Shown: positions 40,667 through 49,448, counted from the stretch's first letter. The stretch: DNA of 64,000 bases from Holophagaceae bacterium (GCA_016720465.1 JADKKO010000001.1:62001-126000); one strand, 5' to 3'. The notes: generated from the sequence alone by a model not told the origin. Program-made: numbers and translations.

Positions 40667-42594
40667 GCGGGATTCAAAGCGGGATCCAACCCTGGATCGG
40701 GACTTTTCTCGTTGGCGGCGCCGGAGCCGGCGGAGCCGCCGGGGGCTGGGCGGGGCGGCAGCGTGCCGCCTTTCATGAGCAGCTCCACCTCGGTGCCGTC
40801 CAGGGTTTCCCGGACCAGCAGCGCCTCGGCGATGGCGACCAGCGAATCGCGCTTTTCGAGGATGATCTTCTTGGCGCGCTCGTAATTCTTCATGACGATT
40901 TCATGCACTTCCGCGTCAATCACCCGGGCGGTATCGTCCGAGAAATTCCGCTGGTGGCCGTAATCGCGCCCCAGGAAGATCTCCTGCTGGGCGCCGCCGA
41001 AATTGAGCGGCCCGAGCTTGTCGCTCATGCCGTACTCCGTGACCATGCGGCGCGCGGTGTCGGTGGCCCGCTCGATGTCATTGCTCGCCCCGGTGGAGAG
41101 CTGGTTGAAGAAGATCTCCTCGGCGATGCGTCCGCCCATGAGGATGGCGATCTCGCCTTCCATGTACTCCTTGGTGGCGCTGTAGCGATCTCGCTCCGGC
41201 AGCTGCCAGGTGACGCCCAAGGCGCGGCCGCGGGGAATGATCGTGACCTTGTGGACCGGGTCGGCCCCCTTGACGCTGGCGGCAACGACCGTGTGGCCCG
41301 CCTCGTGGTAAGCCGTGTCCTTCTTGTCCTCATCGGTCATCACCATGGAGCGCCGTTCGGAGCCCATGTAGACCTTGTCTTTCGCGTTCTCGAAGTCCGA
41401 CATCTCCACCCATTTCTTGTTGGTGCGGGCGGCATAGAGGGCCGCTTCATTGCAGAGGTTGGCGAGATCCGCGCCCGCGAATCCGGGGGTGCCCCGGGCG
41501 ATGACTTCCAGGTCCACGTCCGGCGAGAGCGGGATCTTGCTGGCGGTGTGGACTTTCAGGATTTCGAACCGGCCCTTCACGTCCGGGCGGTCCACCACCA
41601 CGCGGCGGTCGAAGCGCCCGGGGCGCAGCAGGGCGGGATCGAGCACGTCCGGCCGGTTGGTGGCGGCGATGAGGATGACGCCTTCGTTGCCTTCGAAGCC
41701 GTCCATTTCCACCAGCAACTGATTCAGCGTCTGCTCGCGCTCATCGTGTCCGCCGCCCAGGCCCGCGCCGCGATGGCGCCCCACGGCGTCGATCTCATCG
41801 ATGAAGATGATGCACGGCGCGCTCTTCTTGCCTTGTTCGAAGAGGTCGCGCACCCTCGAGGCGCCGACGCCCACGAACATCTCGACGAAGTCCGAGCCCG
41901 ATATGGAGAAGAACTGCACCTTGGCTTCGCCGGAAATGGCCCGCGCGAGCAAGGTCTTGCCGGTGCCCGGGGGGCCCATGAGCAGCACGCCCTTGGGGAT
42001 CTTGCCGCCGAGCTTCACGAAGCGGGCGGGGTCCTTCAGGAAATCCACGATCTCCTTCAACTCTTCCTTGGCTTCCTCGCACCCGGCCACATCCGCAAAG
42101 GTGATGCGTTTGTTGGAACTCGAAAGCCCCTTGGCGCGGGCCTTCCCGAAGGAGAGGGCCTTGTTGCCGCCAGACTGGGCCTGGCGCATGAACACGAACC
42201 AGAGCACCACGAACACCAGCAGCGGGCCCCAGAAGATCAGCAGGTACATGAACTGGTTGTCCGAAGGCTTGGTGGCCTTGAATTCATCCAGCTTGGGCGG
42301 TTCTTCCTGGCGCCAGCTGAGGATCACCTTGCCGAGATCCTGCATGGGGGGGGCGATGGTCTTGAACTTCTCGATCTGATCGCCCTTGGCGTTCCGGAAG
42401 GATGCGCGGTAGGTGCCCTCCACATCCTGCCCTGAGAGCGTCACGGTCTTGTATTTCCCTGCCACGCCTTCGGCGATGAAGGTCGAGAATGGGACTTCCT
42501 GCACGTTGTTGGTCTTGGGGATCTGGATGATGGCCACGTACACCAGCACCACGATCCCAACCCAGACAAGCATGCTTTTAACGGCTGAATTCAA
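40663..42594 (-). CDS. ftsH: ATP-dependent zinc metalloprotease FtsH
   Basis: FtsH is a membrane-bound AAA protease for quality control. It is 643 residues. Helices are at about 8-24 and 116-136; Walker A GPPGTGKT is at 207-214, Walker B is IIFIDEID, the second region of homology is NRPDVLDPALLRPGRFDR and the zinc site HEAGH is at 430-434. The C-terminal tail is Gly/Pro-rich. The start is TTG at 42592-42594 with a strong AAGGAGG SD 6 nt upstream; no better ATG exists nearby. It is coupled to folP by a 4-nt overlap. Confidence 0.97.
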   Translation of the reverse strand: MNSAVKSMLVWVGIVVLVYVAIIQIPKTNNVQEVPFSTFIAEGVAGKYKTVTLSGQDVEGTYRASFRNAKGDQIEKFKTIAPPMQDLGKVILSWRQEEPPKLDEFKATKPSDNQFMYLLIFWGPLLVFVVLWFVFMRQAQSGGNKALSFGKARAKGLSSSNKRITFADVAGCEEAKEELKEIVDFLKDPARFVKLGGKIPKGVLLMGPPGTGKTLLARAISGEAKVQFFSISGSDFVEMFVGVGASRVRDLFEQGKKSAPCIIFIDEIDAVGRHRGAGLGGGHDEREQTLNQLLVEMDGFEGNEGVILIAATNRPDVLDPALLRPGRFDRRVVVDRPDVKGRFEILKVHTASKIPLSPDVDLEVIARGTPGFAGADLANLCNEAALYAARTNKKWVEMSDFENAKDKVYMGSERRSMVMTDEDKKDTAYHEAGHTVVAASVKGADPVHKVTIIPRGRALGVTWQLPERDRYSATKEYMEGEIAILMGGRIAEEIFFNQLSTGASNDIERATDTARRMVTEYGMSDKLGPLNFGGAQQEIFLGRDYGHQRNFSDDTARVIDAEVHEIVMKNYERAKKIILEKRDSLVAIAEALLVRETLDGTEVELLMKGGTLPPRPAPGGSAGSGAANEKSPDPGLDPALNPA

Positions 42595-42618
42595 ATTGAG
42601 CCTCCTTAGGGCCTACCC

Positions 42619-42638
42619 GAAAAGCCCTACGGGCTTCG
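42619..42638 (-). terminator. Small hairpin between tilS and ftsH
   Basis: On the minus strand AAGCCC-GTA-GGGCTT is followed by TTC, a 6-bp stem right after the tilS stop and just ahead of the ftsH SD. It could be a weak terminator or a leader structure; the T-tract is short, so this is tentative. Confidence 0.3.
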
Positions 42639-42645
42639 CAGCCTT

Positions 42646-43659
42646 TCAGTTTAACCCGCCCGGGGAAGCAGGGCTAATGCCAGAAGGATGCAAACACCAA
42701 TGCAAAGGTTCATCCCTGTGCGGATCCAGGGTCCAGTGGCCGAACTGGTGGTGCCTCCCATGACCCGCGAGGTGGGGCATCGCCCAGCCGCTCAGATCCC
42801 GCAGCAGCGCCGCTTCCCGCGGCCATCCCAGGTGGCGGAAGGCCGCTTCCAGCACCCACCGCAGCTCGTCTTCGCGCCAGGGTTCCGCGCAGAGCCACAC
42901 CGCGGGCCGTGCGCCTTCCTCCAGGTTCCATCGCTCGCCCCGCCAGGCTTCGACCAGGCGGTCCCGCAGATCGCTGAGCTCACGCACCTGCAGGTGCGTT
43001 TCCCAGAGGTGCTGGTCCAGGGCCGGCGCTTCCTGCCGCAAAGCCGGAAGCAGGGCCCGCCAACGATTTCGCGGTGTGAAGCCGTCCAGGTTGCTGGTGT
43101 CCTCCCGCCAGGGAAGCCCTTCGCTTTTTAGGTAGTCCCTGAGCTCCTCGCGCCGGGCTTCGATGAGCGGGGACCAGCGATGCCTCTGGCGGGCTGGCAA
43201 GGGGACCAGGGATCCCACGCCGCCGCCCCGGCTGAGGCGCAGGAAAACCGTTTCGGTATGGTCTTCGAGGGTGTGCCCCGTGGCGATGAGATCGGCGCCG
43301 CAGGAGGCGGCTTCGCGGTGTAGCCAGGCCCAGCGCAGGTCCCGGGCCGCGGTTTCCAACCCCAGACGCTGCTGTTCCGCGTGGGCCGCCACATCGAGCC
43401 GCGCTTCCGCCAGATCCAGATCGAAATGCCGGGCCAGTTCCCGGACGAAGTGGCTGTCGTCCCGGGCCTCCGTCCGCAGTTGGTGGTCCGCGTGGGCCAT
43501 GGACAATTCCAGACCGAGGCTTCCGCGAAGGGAGACGAGCAAAGCCAGCAGGGCCGTGGAATCCCCGCCCCCGGAACAGGCCACCACGACCCGCCGGTTG
43601 CCGAGGCTGTCGCCCCGGTGGCGGATGCGGGAGAGCAGGTTCGCTTCGAATCGGTTCAC
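42646..43659 (-). CDS. tilS: tRNA(Ile)-lysidine synthase
   Basis: TilS adds lysine to C34 of tRNA-Ile(CAU) so that it reads AUA. It is 337 residues. The N-type ATP-pyrophosphatase P-loop is ACSGGGDSTALLALL (about 28-42). Downstream, HADHQLRTEARDDSHFV, TGHTLEDHTETVFLRLSRG and PLIEARREELRDYL are TilS signatures. It is shorter than E. coli TilS, lacking most of the C-terminal domain, as in many bacteria. Its neighbour ftsH follows a common tilS-ftsH order. Confidence 0.93.
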   Translation of the reverse strand: MNRFEANLLSRIRHRGDSLGNRRVVVACSGGGDSTALLALLVSLRGSLGLELSMAHADHQLRTEARDDSHFVRELARHFDLDLAEARLDVAAHAEQQRLGLETAARDLRWAWLHREAASCGADLIATGHTLEDHTETVFLRLSRGGGVGSLVPLPARQRHRWSPLIEARREELRDYLKSEGLPWREDTSNLDGFTPRNRWRALLPALRQEAPALDQHLWETHLQVRELSDLRDRLVEAWRGERWNLEEGARPAVWLCAEPWREDELRWVLEAAFRHLGWPREAALLRDLSGWAMPHLAGHGRHHQFGHWTLDPHRDEPLHWCLHPSGISPASPGGLN

Positions 43660-43687
43660 GGGAGAGTCCCGGTGGTGCGCCTTCGGA

Positions 43688-44491
43688 TCACTTCAATCGC
43701 TCGAGCAGGCTCAGCAGAGCTTGGGGCACGGGCTTTTCGCACCAGAGGGCTTCGGCCCACTCGCAGAGGAGGAAGGAAGCGAAATGCATGGCCCTCCCCT
43801 CCACGCCGCGCCGGAAGGCCGGATGGGCGATGCGGGTGGGGGCATCCGGGGCCGGCGAAAACTGGCTGCCGAATGCGTCGAAGGCCGCCATCCGGGCAGT
43901 CCAGACTTCGCTGACATCGAACACCAGATCCGGCGGGCCGGGCATTTCCCCGGCCATCCAGGCAACGGCTTTCGGCCGCCAGGGCAGGCCTTGGCAGGGA
44001 TAGTTTTTCAATCCTGCGTAATAGGCTGCCTCGCGGCTCAGCCGGTGGGCTCGGCGATGGTCCGGATGGCGGTCCCCGGGCGCCGGAAGGACGAGAACCT
44101 CTGGCCGGAGTTCCCTCAGCTTTTCCATCAAGGGGAGGCGGTAGCCCTCTTCCTCGGTGAACCGCCCGTCCGGGAAGCCCAGGCAAAACCGCTCGACGCC
44201 GAGGATCTTGGCCGAGGCGGCAGCCTCCCGGCTTCGGGTTCCCGCATCGCCCCGCGTGCCCAGATCGCCCTCGGTGAGATCCAGGATTCCGGCCCGGAGT
44301 CCCCGCCGCGAAGCCAGCGCCAGCAGTCCGCCGACATGCACCTCGGCGTCGTCTGGGTGCGCGCCGATGACGAGCAGATCAAGGCCTCCGGGGCGGTCCT
44401 CCGGCGGGGGCGGGGGGGCAGGCGGGGGGGCAGCCAGCGCGGGGTGGGGCAGGCTCTGGGTGCGCGCCGATGACGAGCAGATCAAGGCCAT
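43688..44491 (-). CDS. bshB: PIG-L family deacetylase, BshB-like, with rearranged 5' end
   Basis: BshB removes acetate from GlcNAc-malate in bacillithiol synthesis. The zinc site AHPDDAEVHVGG, the segment LDLTEGDLGTRGDAGTR and PAPGDRHPDHRRAHRL are typical of BshB1. The native start is almost certainly ATG 44496-44498: it overlaps the bshC stop as ATGA and has GGAGG 4 nt upstream. That frame (MNDGLDLLVIGAHP) now ends after 39 codons at 44379, because a 35-bp segment is duplicated with offset 103 bp. Translation from ATG 44489-44491 reads a 31-residue Ala/Pro-rich extension and then the intact 236-residue enzyme, so activity may survive at lower efficiency. The start and expression are uncertain. 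Confidence 0.85.
   Translation of the reverse strand: MALICSSSARTQSLPHPALAAPPPAPPPPPEDRPGGLDLLVIGAHPDDAEVHVGGLLALASRRGLRAGILDLTEGDLGTRGDAGTRSREAAASAKILGVERFCLGFPDGRFTEEEGYRLPLMEKLRELRPEVLVLPAPGDRHPDHRRAHRLSREAAYYAGLKNYPCQGLPWRPKAVAWMAGEMPGPPDLVFDVSEVWTARMAAFDAFGSQFSPAPDAPTRIAHPAFRRGVEGRAMHFASFLLCEWAEALWCEKPVPQALLSLLERLK
44352..44489. repeat. 35-bp direct repeat flanking a G-run spacer at the bshB start
   Basis: 44352-44386 and 44455-44489 are identical over 35 bp; the spacer 44387-44454 is 68 bp and contains runs of 5, 7 and 7 G (44406-44430). The offset of 103 bp is not a multiple of three, so the two copies of the gene's first codons are in different frames. It looks like a recent slippage or microhomology duplication. 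Confidence 0.9.
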
Positions 44492-44494
44492 CGT

Positions 44495-45694
44495 TCATGT
44501 TTCCTCCACCAGGACCAGGCTTCGGTTGCCATCCATGGCTTCCAGCATGCGGTTGAGGAGCTTTTCATCCCGAAGCCAGAAAAGCCCCGGCAGCACCCGT
44601 TCCTGGGCCTTCCCGAATGGAAAGAGCACCTGCCTCAATCGTTCGGGATCCATGTTGAACTGCTGTGCCGCAAGGTCCCGCATCCACCGCCGGTCCAATC
44701 GTTCCATGCGGTGACGCGTGCGCTGCAGCTCCTTGGTGAAACGAGCACCGAGGACGGCTCCCCACCCGGGGTCTGGTGGCATCTCCTCGATTTGATGGGA
44801 TGGGAGCGCCCCTTCCGGGCTTGCGAAGGTCTGCCATTGGCCGTCCCGCAGCGCCTCCAGATCTGAAAGGCGCTCCGCCTTCAGGCCGCAGCCTTTGGGC
44901 AGCACGAACACCGAGGGCCTGGCGATGATGCGTGGCGCCGGAAGTCCCACCTGCTCCCACAGAGGTTCGGTCAAGCGCCAGTAGGCCCGTTCCGAAGGTC
45001 CCAGCACGGCGGCCTCCACGGGCAGCAGCAGGGATTGCATCAGGGGCCGCAGGGCCGCGCCTGGGCTGAGCCAATGGTCCTTGGGACAAGCTTCATGACG
45101 TTCCAGGCGCCGGCGCCGGCCTGTCCGCGGATCCAGGGAAAACCAGGCCGCCTGCTGCCTTGGATCCAGGGGCAGCGGCGCGCCTTCGCGCTCCAGCCGC
45201 TCGGCCTGCCCCAATAGGGCGTGATCCAGATCGAGGCTGCGCCACCGCTCCAGTTCCGGTTGGATGGGCTCCCGCACCGAAGGATCCGTTGGAGAAAACG
45301 GCCTGAGGCCCAGGCGCCAGAGCGGTCCGCCGAGGCTCAAGGCGTGGCCCCGCAAGGTCTGGCTAGCGGAGTCCGGCACGTCGCCCCACCATGATTCCGC
45401 GTCGCGTTGCTGGGATGCGCCCCAGGGCAGCCAACCGGTGGCCGTCCCGTCTGGGGCTTCGAAGCGGAAGCGGTGATGCGCCAAGCGGCCGTTCCCGAGC
45501 CCCACTGTCGCCGCCACCTCGGCCCGGTCGTGGTCCTCATCCGCCATCCAATAGACCGCCTCCGCACCCAGGCGCCTGGCTTCCGCCAAGGCCGCCAGAG
45601 CCTTGGCCACAGACAACGCAGGCGTCCACCCGGCGCCGATCTGCTGGCCGGTGGCGATCACGGGCCTTCGCTCTGCAGCATTTGGAATCGGCAT
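44495..45694 (-). CDS. bshC: BshC-like bacillithiol synthase (cysteine-adding)
   Basis: BshC adds cysteine to glucosaminyl-malate. The N-terminal core has the family motif VIATGQQIGAGWTPALSVAK, then YWMADEDHDRAEV (HIGH/KMSKS-related Rossmann core). At 399 residues it is shorter than the roughly 540 usual in Bacillus: it begins almost directly at the TGQQ motif, with an in-frame stop four codons upstream, so the N-terminal extension is absent. Its pairing with a BshB-like gene supports the call. bshA is not in the window. Confidence 0.78.
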   Translation of the reverse strand: MPIPNAAERRPVIATGQQIGAGWTPALSVAKALAALAEARRLGAEAVYWMADEDHDRAEVAATVGLGNGRLAHHRFRFEAPDGTATGWLPWGASQQRDAESWWGDVPDSASQTLRGHALSLGGPLWRLGLRPFSPTDPSVREPIQPELERWRSLDLDHALLGQAERLEREGAPLPLDPRQQAAWFSLDPRTGRRRRLERHEACPKDHWLSPGAALRPLMQSLLLPVEAAVLGPSERAYWRLTEPLWEQVGLPAPRIIARPSVFVLPKGCGLKAERLSDLEALRDGQWQTFASPEGALPSHQIEEMPPDPGWGAVLGARFTKELQRTRHRMERLDRRWMRDLAAQQFNMDPERLRQVLFPFGKAQERVLPGLFWLRDEKLLNRMLEAMDGNRSLVLVEET

Positions 45695-45881
45695 CCCCGA
45701 AGTCTAAGCCGTCGCGACAAGATATCTGGACTGAAAAATTCGCCGTAATGGACACAGTGGCGCCCGAAGTATTTCTTCGCGGCCTCCGGGACATCCATGG
45801 TTTGATGCAATTGGATCCTCGAAACAGCCATGCGAAAACCCACCTGGATGCGAAATCCGGCCAGTCCCTGCGAGTCCAGTC

Positions 45882-46349
45882 ATGGTTGAATTGCGGGTCG
45901 AACCCTGGATCCTTCCACCCCAGCCGGACTTGGCCAGGCTTGCCATGGAGGTGGCGGACCAGTTCGAGGTCCGGGATCTGCGGGCCTGGCCCGAGGCGCG
46001 CAAAGGGGGCATCGGATTCGGTTCCCTGCCGCCCTTCCTGAGCTGGTTCGGGGCGCGGGAGGGCAAACCGCATCTAGTGCTGCTCCAACCGCGCGAGGTG
46101 GGCGCCCTGGTGCCAGGCGCCCGGACCGCGCCCATGCCGGACAAGTGGCTGGACACCCTCGATCTGGAATCCCTGGCCCGCCCGCTGGCCCATCATCCAA
46201 CCTTCGAGGGCGTCGCCTCCGTCCATGTAGTCCACCTCGGACCTGGAGGGGAAGCGCGGGTCCGAACCTACGGAGAGCCCGCGCCGGATGTGGTCCGCGC
46301 GGTGCTGGAGAGGCTCAGCGATGTGCGGGTCTGGAGCTTTGCGGATTGA
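45882..46349 (+). CDS. Hypothetical protein
   Basis: This is a 155-residue soluble protein with no signal peptide or membrane helix and a mixed alpha/beta composition rich in Pro, Arg and Val. It has no motif I recognise. It is divergent from bshC across 187 bp in which I see no other feature, and convergent with the two-helix protein that follows. Codon use matches the high-GC neighbours, so it is likely real. Confidence 0.6.
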   Translation: MVELRVEPWILPPQPDLARLAMEVADQFEVRDLRAWPEARKGGIGFGSLPPFLSWFGAREGKPHLVLLQPREVGALVPGARTAPMPDKWLDTLDLESLARPLAHHPTFEGVASVHVVHLGPGGEARVRTYGEPAPDVVRAVLERLSDVRVWSFAD

Positions 46350-46402
46350 GGCAGAAGTGCTTCGGTTTCCAGACATAAAACGGGAGTTCTGTCCACCCGT
46401 GT

Positions 46403-47014
46403 TCACATGCCATATTTTTCACCCAACATCCGGTGGGCTTTTTTCCACCTTCGGGTTTGCAGCATACCTAAGAGTGTGGTCCCGCCAAGCACAACCCAAA
46501 GGCCTACCCAGGCTTGATGTCGAGCTTTCTTAGTCATTGATATTTCCTCGCGGGTCGGGCCAAGGCAGTTCATCGGCGGGTCGAAGGCATCGTCCAACCT
46601 GGTCAGAGCCTGGTCGTTCAATTGACGTAATAGCCGCTCCCGATCTTCAGCGATTAAGCCACTGGGCTTATGATTTAGGAAGCGTCTCAAGCTGTTCTCG
46701 GTGGCTCCAGCCTGCACAGACAGCCATTGGATCCGCTTAGCTTTGTCTGAATCAGACAATGACCGCCATGAGGCCGGTGGATTCGCAAAGGTCTGGTCCA
46801 CGAACGAGGTAGGAAGCCTGATGGACTCTGGCTCGGATACATTGCGTGTTGGAAGTCTCTCTCCCGGCAAGAGTGGAATTTCATCCGGGGAATGAAGCAC
46901 CACCGAGTAGGCGTGGGTGAGCCCAGGCAGGAAGATGCTCCATACGCCAACTAACAGCAGTATGGCTGCCACGATCACTGTTTGCATGGAACGCTGGATA
47001 AGGGTTGCGTTCAT
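46403..47014 (-). CDS. Two-helix membrane protein, unknown, atypical base composition
   Basis: This is a 203-residue protein: helix 1 VIVAAILLLVGVWSIFLPGL (about 13-32), a polar periplasmic or cytoplasmic middle of about 130 residues, helix 2 WVGLWVVLGGTTLLGML (about 168-184) and a basic tail. ATG at 47012-47014 has AAGG about 9 nt upstream. The region 46360-47090 is visibly richer in A/T than its surroundings and uses rarer codons, a sign of possible recent acquisition. I cannot assign a function. Confidence 0.6.
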   Translation of the reverse strand: MNATLIQRSMQTVIVAAILLLVGVWSIFLPGLTHAYSVVLHSPDEIPLLPGERLPTRNVSEPESIRLPTSFVDQTFANPPASWRSLSDSDKAKRIQWLSVQAGATENSLRRFLNHKPSGLIAEDRERLLRQLNDQALTRLDDAFDPPMNCLGPTREEISMTKKARHQAWVGLWVVLGGTTLLGMLQTRRWKKAHRMLGEKYGM

Positions 47015-47089
47015 GATCAAGCCTTGGGAATGGACTCAACTTACGCATTTCCGAGCAAGCATGTGTCACGGCTTGGTCACACTCGCGCA

Positions 47090-48127
47090 TTATTTTCTTC
47101 CGTGTTCTTCATTTGTGGTTTCTTCGATTTCCATTGTCAGCACCAATTCTGCCAGCCGTTCCGCATAGCCTGTCTCGTTGTCATGCCAGCCGCAGACTTT
47201 CACGAAGCGGTTGCCGAGCACGCGGGTGAGTTGGAGATCCATCACGACGCTCTCGGTGCGGCCGATGAAATCGCGGCTCACGCATTCCGGCTCGGCGAGG
47301 TCCAGGATGCCGCGCCAGCGGAGCGCCGCCGCCGCGTCCAGGAAGGCCTGGTTCACGGCTGCCGCATCCACGTCGCGCTTGAGGGTGGCCGTGATGTCCA
47401 CCAGGTTCACGCTGAGGGTCGGCACCCGCAGGGCGGAGCCGCTGAAGCCGGGCGGCAGGCCCGGCAGGGCCTTGTGCAGGGCGCCGAAGGCCGACGATGT
47501 CGTGGGAATGATGCTCAGGAACGCATGGCGGGCCCGGCGCAGGTCCTTGTGGGGCGCGTCGGCGAGGCGCTGGTCGTTGGTGACCACGTGGACCGTACTC
47601 ATGCCGGCGGCTTCGATTCCGAAAGCTTCCTCCAGAACCCGCAGCATCGGCGCCGTGGCGTGGGCGGTGCAACTGGCATTGCTGATGATCCGGTGCTGTG
47701 AGAGGTCCAGGGCGTCGAAATTGACCGGGGCGATGATGGTGATGTCCGCGTCCTTGCCCGGAGCTGAGATGATGACGTGCTCCACGCTGCCCCGGAGGTG
47801 CCTCGCCGCGGCGTCCCGTCCCGTGAAACGGCCCGACGCTTCCACCACCAGGGTGGCGCCGCAGCTTTCGAAAGGGATGCTTCCTGGATCTGGTTCATGG
47901 AAGAGGGGAAGTTCCAGGTCGGCCACACGAAGCCAATCGCGGCCACTCCGCTTCTCCCCCGTGACCACCATCGGACTGGGGCGGTGGACGGAATCATGGC
48001 GCAGCAGATGGACCAGGGTCTGCAGATCCGCCGGGTCGTTCAGCGCGCAGAGGCGCTGCGGCGCCTCCGCCGCCAAGCGTTGCACCAGGATCCGCCCGAT
48101 GCGTCCCAGGCCGTTGACTCCAATCAT
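47090..48127 (-). CDS. Divergent GAPDH paralogue
   Basis: This is a 345-residue member of the glyceraldehyde-3-phosphate dehydrogenase family. The NAD-binding GVNGLGRIGR, catalytic Cys153 (ISNASCTAHATAP) and His180 (STVHVVTNDQ) are kept. The usual SCTTNCLAP is altered to SCTAHATAP, and WYDNEWGYS to WHDNETGYA. It may be a GAPDH with different cofactor or phosphate handling, or a related dehydrogenase (Epd normally keeps SCTTNC, so that is less likely). It lies 22 nt downstream of gapA and probably arose by tandem duplication. Confidence 0.8.
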   Translation of the reverse strand: MIGVNGLGRIGRILVQRLAAEAPQRLCALNDPADLQTLVHLLRHDSVHRPSPMVVTGEKRSGRDWLRVADLELPLFHEPDPGSIPFESCGATLVVEASGRFTGRDAAARHLRGSVEHVIISAPGKDADITIIAPVNFDALDLSQHRIISNASCTAHATAPMLRVLEEAFGIEAAGMSTVHVVTNDQRLADAPHKDLRRARHAFLSIIPTTSSAFGALHKALPGLPPGFSGSALRVPTLSVNLVDITATLKRDVDAAAVNQAFLDAAAALRWRGILDLAEPECVSRDFIGRTESVVMDLQLTRVLGNRFVKVCGWHDNETGYAERLAELVLTMEIEETTNEEHGRK

Positions 48128-48149
48128 GGGTGGATCGGGGTCTTAGAGG

Positions 48150-49154
48150 TCAAAGCTTCCCCAGCACGTGCAGGCAGAGATCCACGAGCCGCGCGGAGTA
48201 GCCCCATTCGTTGTCGTACCAGCCGAAGACCTTGACCATGCGGGGACCGAGCGCCTTGGTGAGGTAGGGATCGAAGCTGCAGCTCGCCGGGCAGCCGACG
48301 AGGTCCACGCTCACGAGCTCTTCCTCCAGGTACTCCAGGTAGGGCGCGAGCGGGCCTTCGAGGCTGGCTTTCTTGAAAGCCGCGTTGACGGCGTCCTTGG
48401 AGGCTTCGGTCTTGAGGGTCGCGGTGAGGTCCGTGAGGCTCACGTCGGCCGTCGGGACCCGGATCGCCACGCCATCCAGTTTGCCCTTGAGGTGGGGCAT
48501 CACCAGCCCGATGGCCTTCGCGGCCCCGGTGCTGGTGGGAATCATGGACAGAGCCGCCGCCCGGGCCCGGCGCAGGTCCTTGTGGGGGAGGTCGAGGATG
48601 CGCTGATCATTGGTGTAGCTGTGGATGGTGGTCATCAGTCCGAATTCGATCCCGAACGCCTGGTCCAGCACCTGGACCATCGGCGCCAGGCAGTTGGTCG
48701 TGCAACTGGCGTTCGACAGCACCGTCTCCTTCGCGAGGTCCATCTCCGCTTCGTTGATGCCCATCACCACCGTGCGATCGGCGTCGTCCGCGGGCGCGCT
48801 GATGATGACGTGGCTGACGCTGCCTTGGATATGGGCCGAGGCTGTTTTTTTCTTGGTGAAGAGGCCCGTGCATTCCAGCACCACCTGCGCGCCGAGGGTG
48901 CCGAAGGGCAGGTTCTGCGGATCCTTCTCCGCATACACGCGGATGCGCTTTCCATCCAGCACAAGGAAGTCGCCGTCGGCAGCCACGGCGAAATCCGCAG
49001 TGCCGTGCACGGAATCGTGCTTCATGAGATGCGCCAGGGTGGCCGCGTCGGTGAGGTCGTTCACCGCGACCACCTGCACATGGGGATCCTTCACCAGCAT
49101 GCGCAGGACCAAGCGGCCGATCCGGCCGAGCCCATTGATGGCGAGCTTCTTCAT
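48150..49154 (-). CDS. gapA: Glyceraldehyde-3-phosphate dehydrogenase
   Basis: GapA is the NAD-dependent glycolytic enzyme. It is 334 residues with all hallmarks: INGLGRIGR, VNDLTD (Asp favouring NAD), catalytic SNASCTTNCLAP (Cys151), His178 in TTIHSYTNDQ, RRARAAALSMIPTSTGAAKA and WYDNEWGYS. The ATG has GGAGG upstream. It is followed by the divergent paralogue and preceded by a Fis-type gene; pyruvate kinase lies close by on the other strand. Confidence 0.97.
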   Translation of the reverse strand: MKKLAINGLGRIGRLVLRMLVKDPHVQVVAVNDLTDAATLAHLMKHDSVHGTADFAVAADGDFLVLDGKRIRVYAEKDPQNLPFGTLGAQVVLECTGLFTKKKTASAHIQGSVSHVIISAPADDADRTVVMGINEAEMDLAKETVLSNASCTTNCLAPMVQVLDQAFGIEFGLMTTIHSYTNDQRILDLPHKDLRRARAAALSMIPTSTGAAKAIGLVMPHLKGKLDGVAIRVPTADVSLTDLTATLKTEASKDAVNAAFKKASLEGPLAPYLEYLEEELVSVDLVGCPASCSFDPYLTKALGPRMVKVFGWYDNEWGYSARLVDLCLHVLGKL

Positions 49155-49223
49155 TTCAGCCTCCAGACCCGAGGCCTACCAGCCTACTCCACTCGACGGC
49201 AGGATGCAGCCGGCGTCCGCGGC

Positions 49224-49448
49224 TCAGCTCGCCAGGACCACGCGGCGGAGCCGCACCGGGGGCGCTTCGAGCTTTTTTGAAAAAGTGTTCCGGTGGATGC
49301 CGAGGTGCCGCGCTGCCGCGCTCTGGTTGCCCTGGTGGGAGTTGAGGACCTCCTCAAGGTAGGTCCGCTCGAATTCGCGCTTGGCCATCTCGAGGGGAAT
49401 GCCCCTACGCACCATTTCTGCCACGAGGCTCCGCAGCTGCTCACGCAT
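49224..49448 (-). CDS. Fis-type helix-turn-helix protein
   Basis: This is a 74-residue protein. The C-terminal half is a Fis/NtrC-type DNA-binding HTH: YLEEVLNSHQGNQSAAARHL, then GIHRNTFSKKL. The N-terminal helix (LRSLVAEMVRRGIPLEMAKR) is the usual companion. It is shorter than E. coli Fis (98), lacking the beta-hairpin arm. It could act as a nucleoid or local regulator of the flanking gap or pyk genes; the target is unknown. Confidence 0.85.
   Translation of the reverse strand: MREQLRSLVAEMVRRGIPLEMAKREFERTYLEEVLNSHQGNQSAAARHLGIHRNTFSKKLEAPPVRLRRVVLAS

Noticed and set aside
40633..42435. Long open frame (about 600 codons) antisense to ftsH, and similar long antisense frames opposite the seven-heme cytochrome, argE and the flavo-FeS gene
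   Set aside because: They mirror strong genes in high-GC DNA, where antisense frames stay open by codon bias. Their translations are low-complexity and match no family.
45391..46041. A 216-codon plus-strand frame across the bshC start and the gap
   Set aside because: It is low-complexity Arg/Pro/Ser-rich translation of bshC antisense, with no SD and no family features.
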